Origin: Plotosus lineatus
Lineage: Eukaryota > Chordata > Actinopteri > Siluriformes > Plotosidae
Reading direction: 5' to 3'
Length of the DNA stretch: 64,000 bases
NCBI GenBank assembly: GCA_024760905.1
Contig: CM045734.1
Coordinates: 45,417,064 to 45,481,063 of the forward strand
In this document: positions 33,301 to 47,744 of the stretch, piece after piece
How the letters are laid out: each line of letters begins with the position of its first letter
Numbering within the stretch: the stretch's first letter is position 1
Notes under the pieces: model-generated
Databases searched by the model: none
What the model was told of the DNA's origin: nothing
The model's input: only the letters and a program-made list of their open reading frames with translations
Translations under genes and position numbers: made by a program

Positions 33301-33432
33301 GAGACGATTCATGGATGTGGTGAAGGAGGACATGAAGGTAGTTGTAAGAGAAGATGCAGAGGATAGGATGAGATGGGGACAGATGATTCGCTGTGGCGAC
33401 CCCTGAAGGAAAAAGCCAAAAGGAAAAGATGA
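30321..33432 (+). mobile_element. RTE-type LINE, near full length (LINE 2)
   Basis: Starts CAGCCATGAGGGGGGCAC, shorter at the 5' end than LINE 1, then the same leader (AGGACATCCGGTGTAAAAC, ATAAAATATGCGAATCAC), endonuclease, reverse transcriptase and 3' end GATGATTCGCTGTGGCGACC to AAGCCAAAAGGAAAAGATG. No clear target duplication is visible. It is the best preserved copy; its endonuclease half is one uninterrupted frame. Confidence 0.9.
30598..33406 (+). pseudogene. LINE 2 endonuclease-reverse transcriptase ORF, broken after the endonuclease
   Basis: The first frame (30598-31950, 450 codons) holds an apparently intact endonuclease: LNVGTMAGKGQ, CVQETRWKG, IGADFNGHVG, QVDYILC and KQHRMVVCR supply the expected N, E, D/N, D and H positions. 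A frameshift near 31945 moves to 31907-32584 (RT fingers and palm: [33 protein letters not shown]). An in-frame TGA at 32582-32584 replaces serine in HQGSALSP. The next piece (32600-32986) shows FGDD where LINE 1 and LINE 3 have FADD. Further frame changes follow near 32960 and 33110. Expected protein is roughly 920-950 residues; this copy cannot make it. Confidence 0.9.
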
Positions 33433-36400
33433 TGTATACAGTACACACATAGTTGGGCTTTAACTATTTTTCAGAGAATATGAATGATAATGCAAAAACT
33501 TTTGTCCATGTTTAGTGGTTTGGGTGAAGCCATTTATTAAACACTATTGGCCACACACTGCAAACAAGCAGAGAGGTTGCAGGTGAACCTTGAGTCGCCA
33601 TTTAAAGATGAGTGTGTCAACTCGTGTTTAACTTGATATCAAACTTAATGATATGTAAACTTTTGGTCATGGACATTTGGTTAGTTCCTATTGTCATTGT
33701 GATATCAAGAGAGCAAACAATTGTTTGATAATAAATGACTTAACGCAACCACTCACCATGAGAGAAAGAAAAGTGTATTGTTCATATTTCCTAAAAATGG
33801 AGGAAAAAAATCAAAATCCTATATTCTGCCAATATATTTACCCGTTGAGCACAGCTGTATGCACAGATAGTTTAAAATTTTACATCATGTAAATAAATTA
33901 TTCTTCCCAGATTACATTTTGATCTTGAAGACAAAGTCTGATCCTTGATCCTTAAGATGTACTGCTCTTGTAGACATACGTCTTCCTATGAGACGGTTTC
34001 TGAGTGCCCTGTACACCAGCCGTGCCTTCTGTGCTCTCACATTGCACGATGTGTATTTATTTTTCCTTGTACGAGGAGTGGCATGGAGGGAAGTAATCAG
34101 TTGGCCAAATATGAGGCCAAATAACCTTCAGGAGTGCCATGCTGTCCTTTCTGAGCAGCCCTTTCTGCCTCTGTCTCGGGAAAATTGCCTCTGGGGTTAG
34201 TGAGCGGGAACAGTTAAGATTTACAAACAATGATGAAGCTTGTCATGCGTCTTTCTCCATCCGTCACGAGCGGCGGCCCTGCCGGGGCGTCAAAGTGTTC
34301 TTCATAAAAGCCAGCTCGCTGTGAAATACGCCCCTGTGCGCACTTTACTGCCGCCAGCTCGTCAGCTGCGCTTAGCTGTAAATCGTCTATGCTGCTGGTG
34401 ACACCACACTCCATCAACTGCCTGGGGTTGGCTTACATCCACCCCACATCTCTTTCCCAACCCATCCTCCTGCCCCGTCATGCTCTGAGATGATGTGCTC
34501 CCTATGAATTATGTTGAAATTTTAGTGTTATACGAGACAGGATTAACCATTTTCTTTCTTTCTCTCTCTTTCTCTCTCTCTCTCTCTGTCTTATTGTTGT
34601 AGAATATTGCTGAAAGTTTTGTGTAGGAAGAGAAATTATATTCTGTGCATAAAGGACACCAGTTAGGATTATCGTGTAAGCAAATTTGGAAAAGTAAATT
34701 TTAGGTTTTAGCATTCATTGGTTTTATGTCTTAATAGATTGGTCATATTTATACATTTTGTGAATTTTAGTCTAAAGTGTTTTATTTTCTAGTAATAAAG
34801 TGGAAAGCTTACCAAAGCTCTCGATATTTATTTATCTGGTTTTTCCTTGATCTGTCTAATCCACAAAGGTAATGGATGAATCTCATTGTTGTTCACACTA
34901 CATGATGCAAGGAATTTACTATGTGTATTCATAACGGTTGTGTGAAAAGAAATGCTGAATAAAAGTTTCTTCTTTAATAATTTAAAATAAGTAATCTTTT
35001 CACATTGTTTCCCAAAGTTCCACTTTACCAAAAGAATACAGTGACCCATGAAATTGACCACAAATGCACAGAAATTAGCAATGCAATTCTCTCATTTCAA
35101 CCTTCACGGTTGTTGTAGATGAAATGCATAAGTGAGCTGTTCATAACTCATGTAGGACAAATATTTCAGTCAGTTTAAAATGATCTCAGTCTTAGGAGGT
35201 GTTCATTGCAATATTTTCCATTATTAAAGCCCTGAAATGCATCACACAACAGGTACAGAGTAGACTTGCATGACAGAAAATTGGCCAAATTCCCAGGACT
35301 GTTGTGGGTGTGCAACAGAAAATACTGTTGCAGACCACTGTTGTGGAATTGTGAATGTCTTGACGGTTACTCTTGGTGTCGGGTCTATTTCCTTGATCTG
35401 CTGTGTGATACCCCAGGACTCCTAAAGCTGTGCTGTGATAGAAGTGCATTTGTCTGATGCAGTATTTACTTTAAGTAGTCCTGTGTTGCTCTACATTAAA
35501 GCCACAGAATCTTCTTATATACCTCTGACATTTTTATGAAGGAGCATGTGTAACATACGTATGGTGGTAATACTTGAGTATCACAGGAATATCATACAAA
35601 GATTTTTTTTTTTTTCCTTACAACAATCATATAATTTTATGAACAATGTCCGATTTGATATACAGTACAGGCTTGACCTATTTCACCCCCAAGAGATCAG
35701 AACATTTTATATGTAAACACAACTCCACAACTTTTAAATCCACCTCTCCCAAAACTACATCAATCCCTTATGACTAAATTTGTATGACCCCCCCCCCAAA
35801 AAAAAAAAAAAAAAAGGTCACAGAGAGCATGTTTGCGAAAGAGGCTTTAGTTAAAAACTGCCTTGGAACACTTTGTTACTGGGTTGCATCTATAGTTTTC
35901 CCTATGATTTCCTTGTTTGGAATCACAAGTTGAAAACAATGTCCCGTTAACTGATCTCAGTATTTTTTTGTACATACTCTTGTTATTATTATCAGATAAT
36001 GTTTTTAAGGTGCAATTTTAAACAATGCACTATTATAATTATTAACTTGACTGCTAGTTTCAGTATGGTCTTATCTCAGTTTGTGGGAACCAAGAAAACA
36101 GGTTATGATGCAAAAGAGTACCTGCAAATCAGACCCAAACAAATTACATTTCTGGAAAAACACAGTTTCACAGAAAGAATCAAAGGCCCTATTCAGTCAT
36201 TCCAACTATTGGATCAACAATGAAAACTCTTTAAATGCTCTGAAGTGGAAATAATACAACAGGAAGAGGTGTAACGTCTCATGTAACAGAGAAACCATAG
36301 GCTATCAGGATCTCTAAGCCATTCTTGTGACATCACAAGTAGCAGAGAAGTTAATGTTACTATAGTGCCAACTCGGATAAAATGTTCTCTTAAGTGTATG

Positions 36401-36615
36401 TCCACAAGACTTAAGAGTCATGACATTTTTTGCCATGACTCAAAAAGTAACTGTTCATTTTGAAACATTGTACTGTATTGTAGTTTATACTTTGCTTTCA
36501 TGGTGAATTGTGATAGGCTTTTGGTCATTTGAGCTGGTGGTTTTATGGAATTTTGTATGTTATACTAGGACCAAGCAGACACGTGACGTATTATACAATT
36601 CATTCATTCTAGACC
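33433..36615. other. dmrt1 intron 4: repeat-poor stretch with a candidate conserved region
   Basis: The longest part of the intron without recognised mobile DNA. 34000-34460 is GC-richer with complex sequence (for example CGGCGGCCCTGCCGGGGCG, CTGCCGCCAGCTCGTCAGC) and stands out from AT-rich flanks, so it is a candidate regulatory element judged on composition. A CT-rich simple repeat lies at 34555-34588, a C/A run at about 35788-35816. No exon was found. Confidence 0.4.
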
Positions 36616-36619
36616 ACCA

Positions 36620-36725
36620 CTGCCCCATTCAGTTTCTAAGCCTATTAATCTGAATCAGTTTCTCAGGGACCCTGGCGCCTATCCCAGCCGACTCTGGTCG
36701 AAAGCAGGGTACACCATGAACAACA
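36620..36725 (-). repeat. Tail-module fragment
   Basis: CCCTGGCGCCTATCCCAGCC and AAGCAGGGTACACCATGAAC match, inverted, the second tail of SINE-A. No head. Confidence 0.6.
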
Positions 36726-36789
36726 GTGAAAAACTAGTGATACATAATTTTTCTGGCTAACATATTACTAGCCTGACTCCAAACATACT

Positions 36790-37250
36790 GTACACTATGT
36801 GGCCAATATTTTGTGGAAACTTGACCATTCCACCTATAATTTTTGAAGACACCATTACCGAACGAGTCCACCTTTGTTGTTATAATTTAATGATATAGTA
36901 AAAGTCTTCAAGCTTAGTGGAGGTTAATGTTAGATTTTGGAACACAGCTTTGTACTCATTCAGCCAAAAACATTAGTGAAGTGGGGTATTGTCATCAGGT
37001 GAGGAGGTCTTGTGTCCAGTGAACATTTCAGTTCATCCAAAAGATGTCTGGTGGGATTGAGGTCGGGGCTCTTAAAGTTCTTCCACACAAAATATGAAAA
37101 GCCATGTCTTCATGTTTTTTTTGTGCAGTCATTAACATGCTGGAACATGTTCAGGCCCCTTAATCCTAGTGAAGGGAAATTGTAATACTACAGGATATAA
37201 GGACATAGATAATTGTGTGATTCCAACTTTCTGCAGGCAGTTTAGGGAAG
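36790..37250 (-). mobile_element. Decayed Tc1-like element
   Basis: Left edge TACACTATGTGGCCAATATT, then GGTGGGATTGAGGTCGGGGC and AACATGCTGGAACATGTTCAG, similar to antisense parts of fish Tc1-like elements that begin with a TGTGGCCAAAAGT-type end (recall). The right end was not found. Confidence 0.5.
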
Positions 37251-37659
37251 GCCCAAAGATACAAATGATAGGGTATCCACTTGCAGTTCAATACATTGTC
37301 TTGGTGAATAGAAAAAGAAATCCTCGTACTCGTATTTTATTGGGATACCTTCAACCTTGATTAAGGCATGTAATTTACATGGCATTGTTTCGACAGACAG
37401 AAGCAACTTCACATTTATTTCTGACCAGGGTTGGGTTCATTTTTCACCAACATCTTGAATCGATAATGGAGAAGTCAATATAATCCATGAAGTCTGCACA
37501 TTGCAAGCACTTTCAGTAAGGTTAAGGGCAGGAATCTGTGGTGCAAGTTTACATGTGAAAATGATTCCTCATGCACCCTGAATCACTTTTTAGTATTTGA
37601 GACCCACTTGGATCTGCCTTTTGGGAAGAAAAGGAACATTAAAGGGGTTATCTGGTTAC

Positions 37660-38285
37660 ATTTTATTGACACACCCTAACAAGGTTATCAGGGTCTCTTG
37701 AAGAGAAACAGGCCCAGGGCATCACCGATCCTTCCACATACTGGAGGCTCATGAACGCTATAAATACCAGGACATTTTAAATCAAACTCTGGTGGCCTCT
37801 GCTCAAAAGCTGAAGATGGGTCATGACTGGGTCTTTCAGAAAGATAATGGCCTTAACCAAGTGGTCAAATCTACACAGAAATGGTTCACCAGACACAGAA
37901 TCAAGCTCCTCCCATGACCATCCTAGTCCCCAGACCTCAACCCCTTTGAACACCTGTGGAGTGAGCTGAAGAGAGAAGTGCAGAGGAGAGGACCCAGGTC
38001 CCTGGATGTTTGAGAGATTGTGCAGAGGAATAGTCCAAGATAGATCTTTGTGTATTCTCCCATCTTATAAAACATAGATTAGCTGCAGTTTTATTGGTAC
38101 AAAGTATTACGTTAGGGGTGCAAATAATTTCTTAATGTGGGATTTTTTTCACACTGAACAAATGCACTTGAATTAAAGGTTGGATTTTCCTCTCTTTTCA
38201 TTGTGGCCCTATATTATTTAGGAATGAAAATTTATTAGAAGCTCAAAACACATCATAACTAGGGGTCCAATAAATATGGAGGGCT
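37660..38285 (+). mobile_element. Tc1-like transposase 3' half, decayed
   Basis: One stretch near 37920-37985 still reads SPDLNPFEHLWSELKREVQ, the Tc1 region holding the last catalytic acidic residue; upstream, CTTTCAGAAAGATAATGGCC codes FQKDNG-like sequence containing the second catalytic Asp region. The frame is broken and no complete ends were found. Confidence 0.75.
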
Positions 38286-41250
<2,965 letters not shown>

Positions 41251-41317
41251 TGTGCGTGTGTGTATGTATGTAATATATATTTTTTTTTTTTTTTTTTTTT
41301 TTTTCTGCCTCAAAGTA

Positions 41318-42254
41318 CAGTCGGTCCTCTACTTACAAAAGCCTCTGAATACGAAAAATCCAGGTTACGAAAAACATTTTCCTAAATCTTCATTCTCTGT
41401 ATATGAAACAACCTTTTCTTAGTAAAAGCGTCAAACGCACCATTCAAACATTCAAACAATGCGCGAGTTGCTCTCTCATTGGCTATCTCCCAACATCCTG
41501 CCCCGCTGGCCTCCCATTGGCCAGGAGGGAGCTGAACTGTACACATTCCTATTCCCATACTTCCTGTTTGTGACATGCGTGAAAGAGAGTTGAACAGGAC
41601 TGTTGGTTCATGAATTTTTTTTGAGAGTGATCATTGCAGCTTTATACTTTCTTATCCAACATCGACCCCAAGAAAGTGATTCCCGGTGACACCGAAAAGA
41701 AGAAATGGGCTCCGTTATCAATCGAAGTGAAGCAGGAGATGATAATAAAAAATACAAAAGTGGGATGCGGTTGAGCGAAATCGCAAAGGAGTATGGCCGA
41801 AACCTCTCTACAATCGGGACGATATTGAAGCAGAAGAAGACCTTTAAAGCGGAGACACAGTGATTGAGGCGATTATTTCGGAATGATATTGAAGCAGAAG
41901 GAGGCATTAAAAACAGAGATACAGTGATGGAGGTGATTATTTAGGAAAAAGCAACCACCATATTTAAGGATCTCGTGAAGGGGGTGAGGGTTCTTCAGAC
42001 CAGTAACCCCCGGACTTTAAAGCGTCACATGGCTGGTTTGAGAGATTTTTAAAAAGGTAAATAATTTTACTTTTAAAACATATTTCATATAAAATTGGTG
42101 TACTTTTATAATTTTTAAAGGGTTCATGGGGTAGTCTTGGGAACCTTGGAACGAATCACGCGTTTTACATGTGAAATGTACCTCTACTTACGAAAACTCC
42201 AGGTTATGAAAAAGGCATTGGAACGGATTAATTTCGTAAATAGAGGGCTGACTG
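41318..42254 (+). mobile_element. pogo-like element B with CENP-B-type helix-turn-helix remnant
   Basis: Inverted ends CAGTCGGTCCTCTACTTAC and GTAAATAGAGGGCTGACTG, each bordered by TA (41316-41317; 42255-42256). Plus-strand code at about 41720-41850 reads IEVKQEMIIKNTKVG, then LSEIAKEYGRNLSTIGTILK, the N-terminal CENP-B/pogo DNA-binding helix-turn-helix. Frames are interrupted and the catalytic domain is missing. Confidence 0.85.
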
Positions 42255-42256
42255 TA

Positions 42257-44314
42257 CTTGTCAGTACGTTTATGAAGCAGCCATTGGCCAGTTTGAGGAG
42301 TCAGTGTTTAAGGTTTAAGTCTCCATTGAATTTTCTGCTCCATAAAGTCCTGCCACAGCTCTAATGATGGAGAGAGATGTCCATGTCGCTCCATAAGACA
42401 GAACTCCTTCTCTTCATGCCCTCTTGTCTTGCCTGTGACTTCCTCACAAAGTGCATTACTTAGTTTAAGTATGTTTATGTTCGACTAACAATATCGTGTT
42501 TTAAAATTACCTTTCAAATGCGTATACAGTACATATTATTTTTTATGTATCAATTATTTGATGACTTGTTTACTTTTAACTCTGAAACTTAAATATGAGC
42601 ACATGGCGAAGTGTGTGTATCCTGTTTATCTAAGTCAAGGGATTAGGCACCCTCATGTCCCTGTGCAGGTAGTATATGAGCTCAGGCAGAAAAGCCTTAT
42701 CCACAGTAGATCTGGCCTAAATTACCATCTTCTTGAACATCTGGGCTTTTGTTCACTTTTTGTTCAGACTGCCAGAAATGATTGAGCTCCTTTCACCTTC
42801 TACCCTCTTCTTTTCATGGGCTTAAAAAAAGACTTCCTTTTGTTAAACCACACAAAGACGGGTTAATAGTTTGGAAATATAAGATATTCTGTTAAACAGG
42901 GGTGAATAGGGCAAAAGTTCAACGGAGAAAATAAGTTCCTTCTGAACACAGATTAAATCCTCTCTTGTTTCAGTGCAATTCTGTGCCTGACAGACGTGTG
43001 CAAGTTTTTAAACTATCAAGCAAACTTGAGTTCATGCCAAGTCTGAGCTTTTTTACATCTTTTTTAACAGAAATTTTGTTTGTTACCCGGTGTACAAAAA
43101 TGCTTCTGTATGTAAAGTTCTTGCATTACATGTCCCTGCATCCCTTTTATTTGACTTTTTTAATCATTTTTAAATGTGAGCTTTGAAATCAGTCATTTAA
43201 ATATATTTGTTCAACTTCATATTCATTGTATTAAATGCAATTAGTTGATGATAAAACACAACAAAGCTGTGACACAGAACATGCCTTCCTGCTGTGCAAG
43301 CCCCAGTGTTCAATTAACGTTCTGTCCAATTGACCTACCAGTCAGATGCAAATGCTTTTTTATTTTAATTAGAGTCGTTTTATTTACCCACTGATTAATT
43401 AACACAGCCACATCCGATTGCAAATCCCTTATTTGTCCCACCATGTTATTGCTGTTCAAAGTACATCTTCACAGTTTAGCTACACAAACGTTCATATTAA
43501 CGATTGGTTGGTTTGAGATGGGTGACACACTGCAGATGGTGTGCCTGAAACCTGAAACCAATCAGAAGGTTAATGAGGAGAAAAATTACTCCCTTCTTTC
43601 ACTGGTGCTCCTTAATTACCTCACTGCCAGATCAGATCGCTGAGTGTAAGGAGGAGGAGAAGGGGAAGAGTGGCATGGAGATAAACTCTATATTGTCTCT
43701 TGTGAGTTACGAAGGTCAGGAAAATGGCTGAATTAGATTTATGTAATCCCCCTTGCATTGTAACTTTGATAGACCCCACAGACACTGTAGTATCATTTTT
43801 GTACATGCAGTTAGTTAAGCACTGAATTGGCCTGGCTCAGTGCACACATGCCATGATTCATGAGTGTATCGTAGTGTGAGTTATTGTTATGTACCGTTTC
43901 AAATTAACATTAGCATAATGTATATTTTTTTTTAATACTTTTTGAGTATAGTGAACATCATTGCTTAATCCATGGGGATAAAAACCTCTCTCCCCATATG
44001 TTTTGTTTAGAGATTGTTAAAAAAACCGTTGATGCATTGCTTATCCAGCACGGCTCATATCTACACTTTTACTGTGTACTGTACATGCTCAGCACTCATG
44101 TTGGCTCCATACCTCATCAAGTTCAATGGTTCTGCCCAAGGGGCGTGAACTCACTTCAACCTATGCGATTCATGTTTCCAAACACTTTGTCTACTTTGTT
44201 GTAATGTTGAGAGCTGCCACTATTGTAATTGCAAAAAGCTAACAGATTGCATGTACAGGCCTTCAAAGCTCGGACAATAAAAATACTTTCTCTCACACAT
44301 TTCTTATATTAGTG
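42257..44314. other. dmrt1 intron 4: repeat-poor, includes a candidate conserved region
   Basis: 43270-43650 has homeodomain/POU-like motifs (GATGCAAATGC, TTAATTAGAGTCG, GATTAATTAAC, CTTAATTACC) in complex sequence without repeats, a pattern usual for developmental enhancers. The rest is AT-rich with no recognised elements. Confidence 0.4.
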
Positions 44315-44316
44315 TA

Positions 44317-45813
44317 CAGTGCTGAACAAAAGTTTTTGCCCCATGACTGATTTTTTTTTTTTTTTTACTTTTTTTCATCTTTGTCATACTTAACTTTTTC
44401 AGATCACTAAACAAATTTAAACATTACACAAAAATATCCCAAGTATTCAAAAAATGCAATCTTCCTGTTGTGATTTTATTTGTTAAGAGAAAAATCCTAT
44501 CCAAACCTACATATATCTCTGTGAAAAAGAAATTGTCCCGTTATTAAAAGGTGAGGTAATTGTGATTAATCCTATTATTGGGGAAAACTGAGTTCAATTT
44601 CCCACCCAGGCCTGATTCCTGCCAGACATTTCCAATCAGGAGATCCTGAACATAAAACCTGTCTGACAAGGTGAGATAGGCCATACTGAACATGCATCAC
44701 CATGCCGGGATCCTGTGAGTTTCAAGAGCAAATAAAGAATATTATCGAGACGTCTCAGTCTGGGAAAGGATACAAAGTCATTGGTAAATCTTCGGGACTC
44801 CAGCGGACCATTGTCACAGCCATTATCCATAAATGGAGACGGCATGGCACAGTGGCGACCATTCCCAGGAGTGGCTGACCTACCAAAATTACTCCAAGAG
44901 CATGGCGCAGACTAACCGGAGAAGTCACAAAGGATCCAAAACCCACTTCTAAACAACTACAAGCCTCAGGTGCCTCAGTTAATATCAATGTTCATGACTC
45001 CATTATCAGAAAGACACGCGGCAAAAATGGCATCCATGGAAGAGTTCCGAGGCGAAAGCCCGTTTTGGGAGAAATGCATCCTGTTACATCTGGTGCAAAG
45101 CAACACTGCATTTGATAAAAAGAAGATTGTGCCAACAGTGAAACATAGTGGTGGAAGTGAGGTGATCTGGGCCTACTTTGCTACTTTAGGACCTGGGTGA
45201 CCTGTCATGATTGATTGGAACTATGAATTCTGCTCACAACCAAGAAATCCTAGTGAAGAATGTTTGTCCATCAGTTTGAGACCTCAAGCTAAATCGCACC
45301 TGGGTTCTGCAGCAAGACAATGATCCGAAGCACACCAGCAAGTCCACTTCTGAATGGCGAACAAAGAACAAAATGAGGGTTTTGGAGTGGCCTAGTCAAA
45401 GTCCCAACCCGAACCCTCTTGAGATGCTGTGGCATGACCTTAAAAAGGCTGTTCATGCCCGAAAACCATTCAATCTGGTTGATCTTAAACAATTTTGCAG
45501 AGAAGAGGGGGCCAAAATCCCATCACCGTGATGTGAAAGACTGTGTTTTATCTCAAACGCTTGACTGCAGTTATTGTGCCAAAAGGTGGTTCAACAAGCT
45601 ATAAGGTTAAGGGGCACTTACTTATTCACACAAGCCCTTGTAGGTTCACATGTTTTCCCCCCCTTAGTAAATGCAATTGGCATTGAAAACTGCATTTTTG
45701 TGTTTGTGTTTTAGCTTTGTATAATATTTCGGTTTGCTTGATCTGGAATGAGTGACAAAAGTTCAAAAAAATGTCAGAAATTGTTCAGAAGCAAAAATGT
45801 TTGCACAGCACTG
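44317..45813 (+). mobile_element. Tc1-like transposon, full span, inactive
   Basis: Ends CAGTGCTGAACAAAAGTTTT and the complement of AAAATGTTTGCACAGCACTG are inverted copies bordered by TA (44315-44316; 45814-45815). About 1.5 kb is the normal Tc1 size. Plus-strand fragments of transposase: an N-terminal helix-turn-helix with SRANKEYYRDVSVW-like decayed code (44720-44880), a gap, KHSGGSEVIWAYFATLGPG (45140-45200), QQDNDPKHTSK near 45310-45350, and the SPNPNPLEMLWHDLK region (45395-45445). Frameshifts and a deletion in the middle leave it dead. Confidence 0.88.
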
Positions 45814-45835
45814 TATACTTTTCAATGCAGCGGCT

Positions 45836-46096
45836 TGTCAGGCCGTTGCTTATCCTCGGTTTCTGTAGCGTGAAGCAACCAGGCGTACAACTCCTCCTGG
45901 ATGGGACGCAAGTCCATCGAAGGTTACCTTCCCAGTATATTTTTACTGGTACAGTGCACATTTATACTGCTGGGTGAACAGAGGCACACTTGTGGTTGCC
46001 CAGGGGTCTTAGCACAGTGAGGGTCTCGGTGGGATTTGAACTCACGACCTCCCGATCATGAGCGCAGCACCTTAACCACTACACCACCGGCTTCAC
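45836..46096 (-). mobile_element. tRNA-derived SINE-B copy, inverted
   Basis: On the minus strand the head reads GCCGGTGGTGTAGTGGTTAAG (A box) with GTGAGTTCAAATCCC (B box), then CACCCAGCAGTATAAATGTG, GGAAGGTAACCTTCGATGG, TTGCGTCCCATCC. Same order as 19998-20270. Confidence 0.85.
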
Positions 46097-46379
46097 AAAG
46101 CATAAGATTAAAGCAAGTGAAAATAAATATTCAGACACTTTAATTTTTGATATTAATATAAATTTTAATACAGTACATTCATGGAGAAAAAAACAATTGG
46201 TACAAACCTCACCTTAAAAACATGCATTTCTGGAGCGGTTTCTCACTTGTTTGAGACTAGCACGACTGTATACTGTATTGAACATAAAATGTCTGCCACT
46301 TCTGGTTCTATTTAGTTGTTGTCCAGTTTTGGTGAGTTGCATCAGTTGTGGAGCGTTATTAAGTAATGAGTACTTTTTT

Positions 46380-46664
46380 GGGCAGTGATGGCCTGGTGGT
46401 AGTAGTGCGCTGGATCACTGATCTGAAATTCTGGGATTCAAGTACCGCTGTGACAGAGTTGTCACTGTTGTCCCCCCCCCAGTGCAGCTAACTAGGTTAT
46501 CAAAGGCCAGTCATGTCACTACTCACTGTCTGTGGGTTGCCGTCAGCGTGGTTCTGCCCTTTTAGTGGCCTGGCTAACTGTCCAGGGTATCCTCTTCACT
46601 CTCACAGAGTCTGCTGAGATGGGTGCCAGCTTCCCTGCAACCCTAATCAGTATACAAGATGCAT
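46380..46664 (+). mobile_element. SINE-A copy, second tail type
   Basis: Head GGCAGTGATGGCCTGGTGGTAG with a degraded B box (GGGATTCAAGTACC), core GGTTATCAAAGGCCAGTC, tail GCTAACTGTCCAGGGTATCC and CCTGCAACCCTAATCAG. A segment of the core is missing between the CTCACTGTCTG and GTCAGCG parts. Confidence 0.8.
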
Positions 46665-47685
46665 GATTAAATTATTTTTTCTATGGGGGAAGGTAAAACA
46701 AGCCACTAAATATTTTGGAAAATGTTGCATCACAAATTGTTAGTTTAAATTTCAGAGCAAACATTTTAGTGTTACTAGCTATTTAAAATGATCACGTGTA
46801 CTGTGAGCGGTTCCTTATGACATCAGTCATTGCCTGCTTTCGAAGTGTGCAGAAGTGTTAATCAAGCTTCTAAGCATCCTCAGAGACGTGTTGCCTTCCT
46901 GATAGGCTATTATAGCCTGGTTGTGGTGCAAATATTCAGCTGCACAAAAAAGTACAGAGATCACAGAATTCTTTTTTTTTTTTTTTTTGCATTTCTAAAC
47001 CCACTGATGATTATAATGAACAATAAAGCCAAATTGGATTTACCGTGGCGAACATCTCTGGCAGTATTCTCATCCTCGGTGTCACTAGAATGTAAGTTCA
47101 ATATCTCCTTAAGAGACGCAAACAAAACCCGACGCGTTGATGTCACTTCCAGGGGTAAAAAAAATGGATGGCTAAGTTGCTGCTAACACTTTTAGTTTAG
47201 CACACCACTAGTAAACCACAGAATAAAACGACCAGTTTTGTGATTTTTTTTTTTTATGATTATTTATGGTAAAATAATCATCTGTATCGCTTACAAATTC
47301 TACTGTAAAGAGGAACAATACTGTTACTCAGGAAACATTTTCATAACTTTTTTGGATACAAGACAATATACAGTAGGGAGATTGTGTATATTTCCCCTTG
47401 ACCTTGTTTCAAGGTCACAAGGACAGTTTTTCTATTTTTTTGCTATTCAAGTTTTGCTGGGAAGATATCTTTGAAAAGAAAAATGATACAGGATCATTAA
47501 ATTTAGTTGATTGGCTTCATTCACAAACAATTTGGTCGTGATTTTTACCTTTTTTGAAGGCTGTAAGGACACATCTATATATAATATATATTTTGCTTGT
47601 CGAGGCTTTTTGTATGATCACTCTGTTAAGACATGACATAGGATCACCAATTGGGTGAATGGGTTCTGTTTGGCATGGTCTTGGT

Positions 47686-47686
<1 letters not shown>
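46665..47686. other. Unassigned dmrt1 intron 4 sequence
   Basis: T-run at 46972-46989, otherwise AT-rich without recognised elements. Confidence 0.4.

Positions 47687-47732
<46 letters not shown>
47687..47732. repeat. (GT)n microsatellite
   Basis: Long uninterrupted GT tract; a likely polymorphic marker. Confidence 0.95.
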
Positions 47733-47735
<3 letters not shown>

Positions 47736-47744
47736 CACATCACA

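Noticed and set aside
46830..47186. 118-codon frame in intron 4
   Set aside because: Contains a long T run coding Phe repeats, no known domain and no splice relation to dmrt1.
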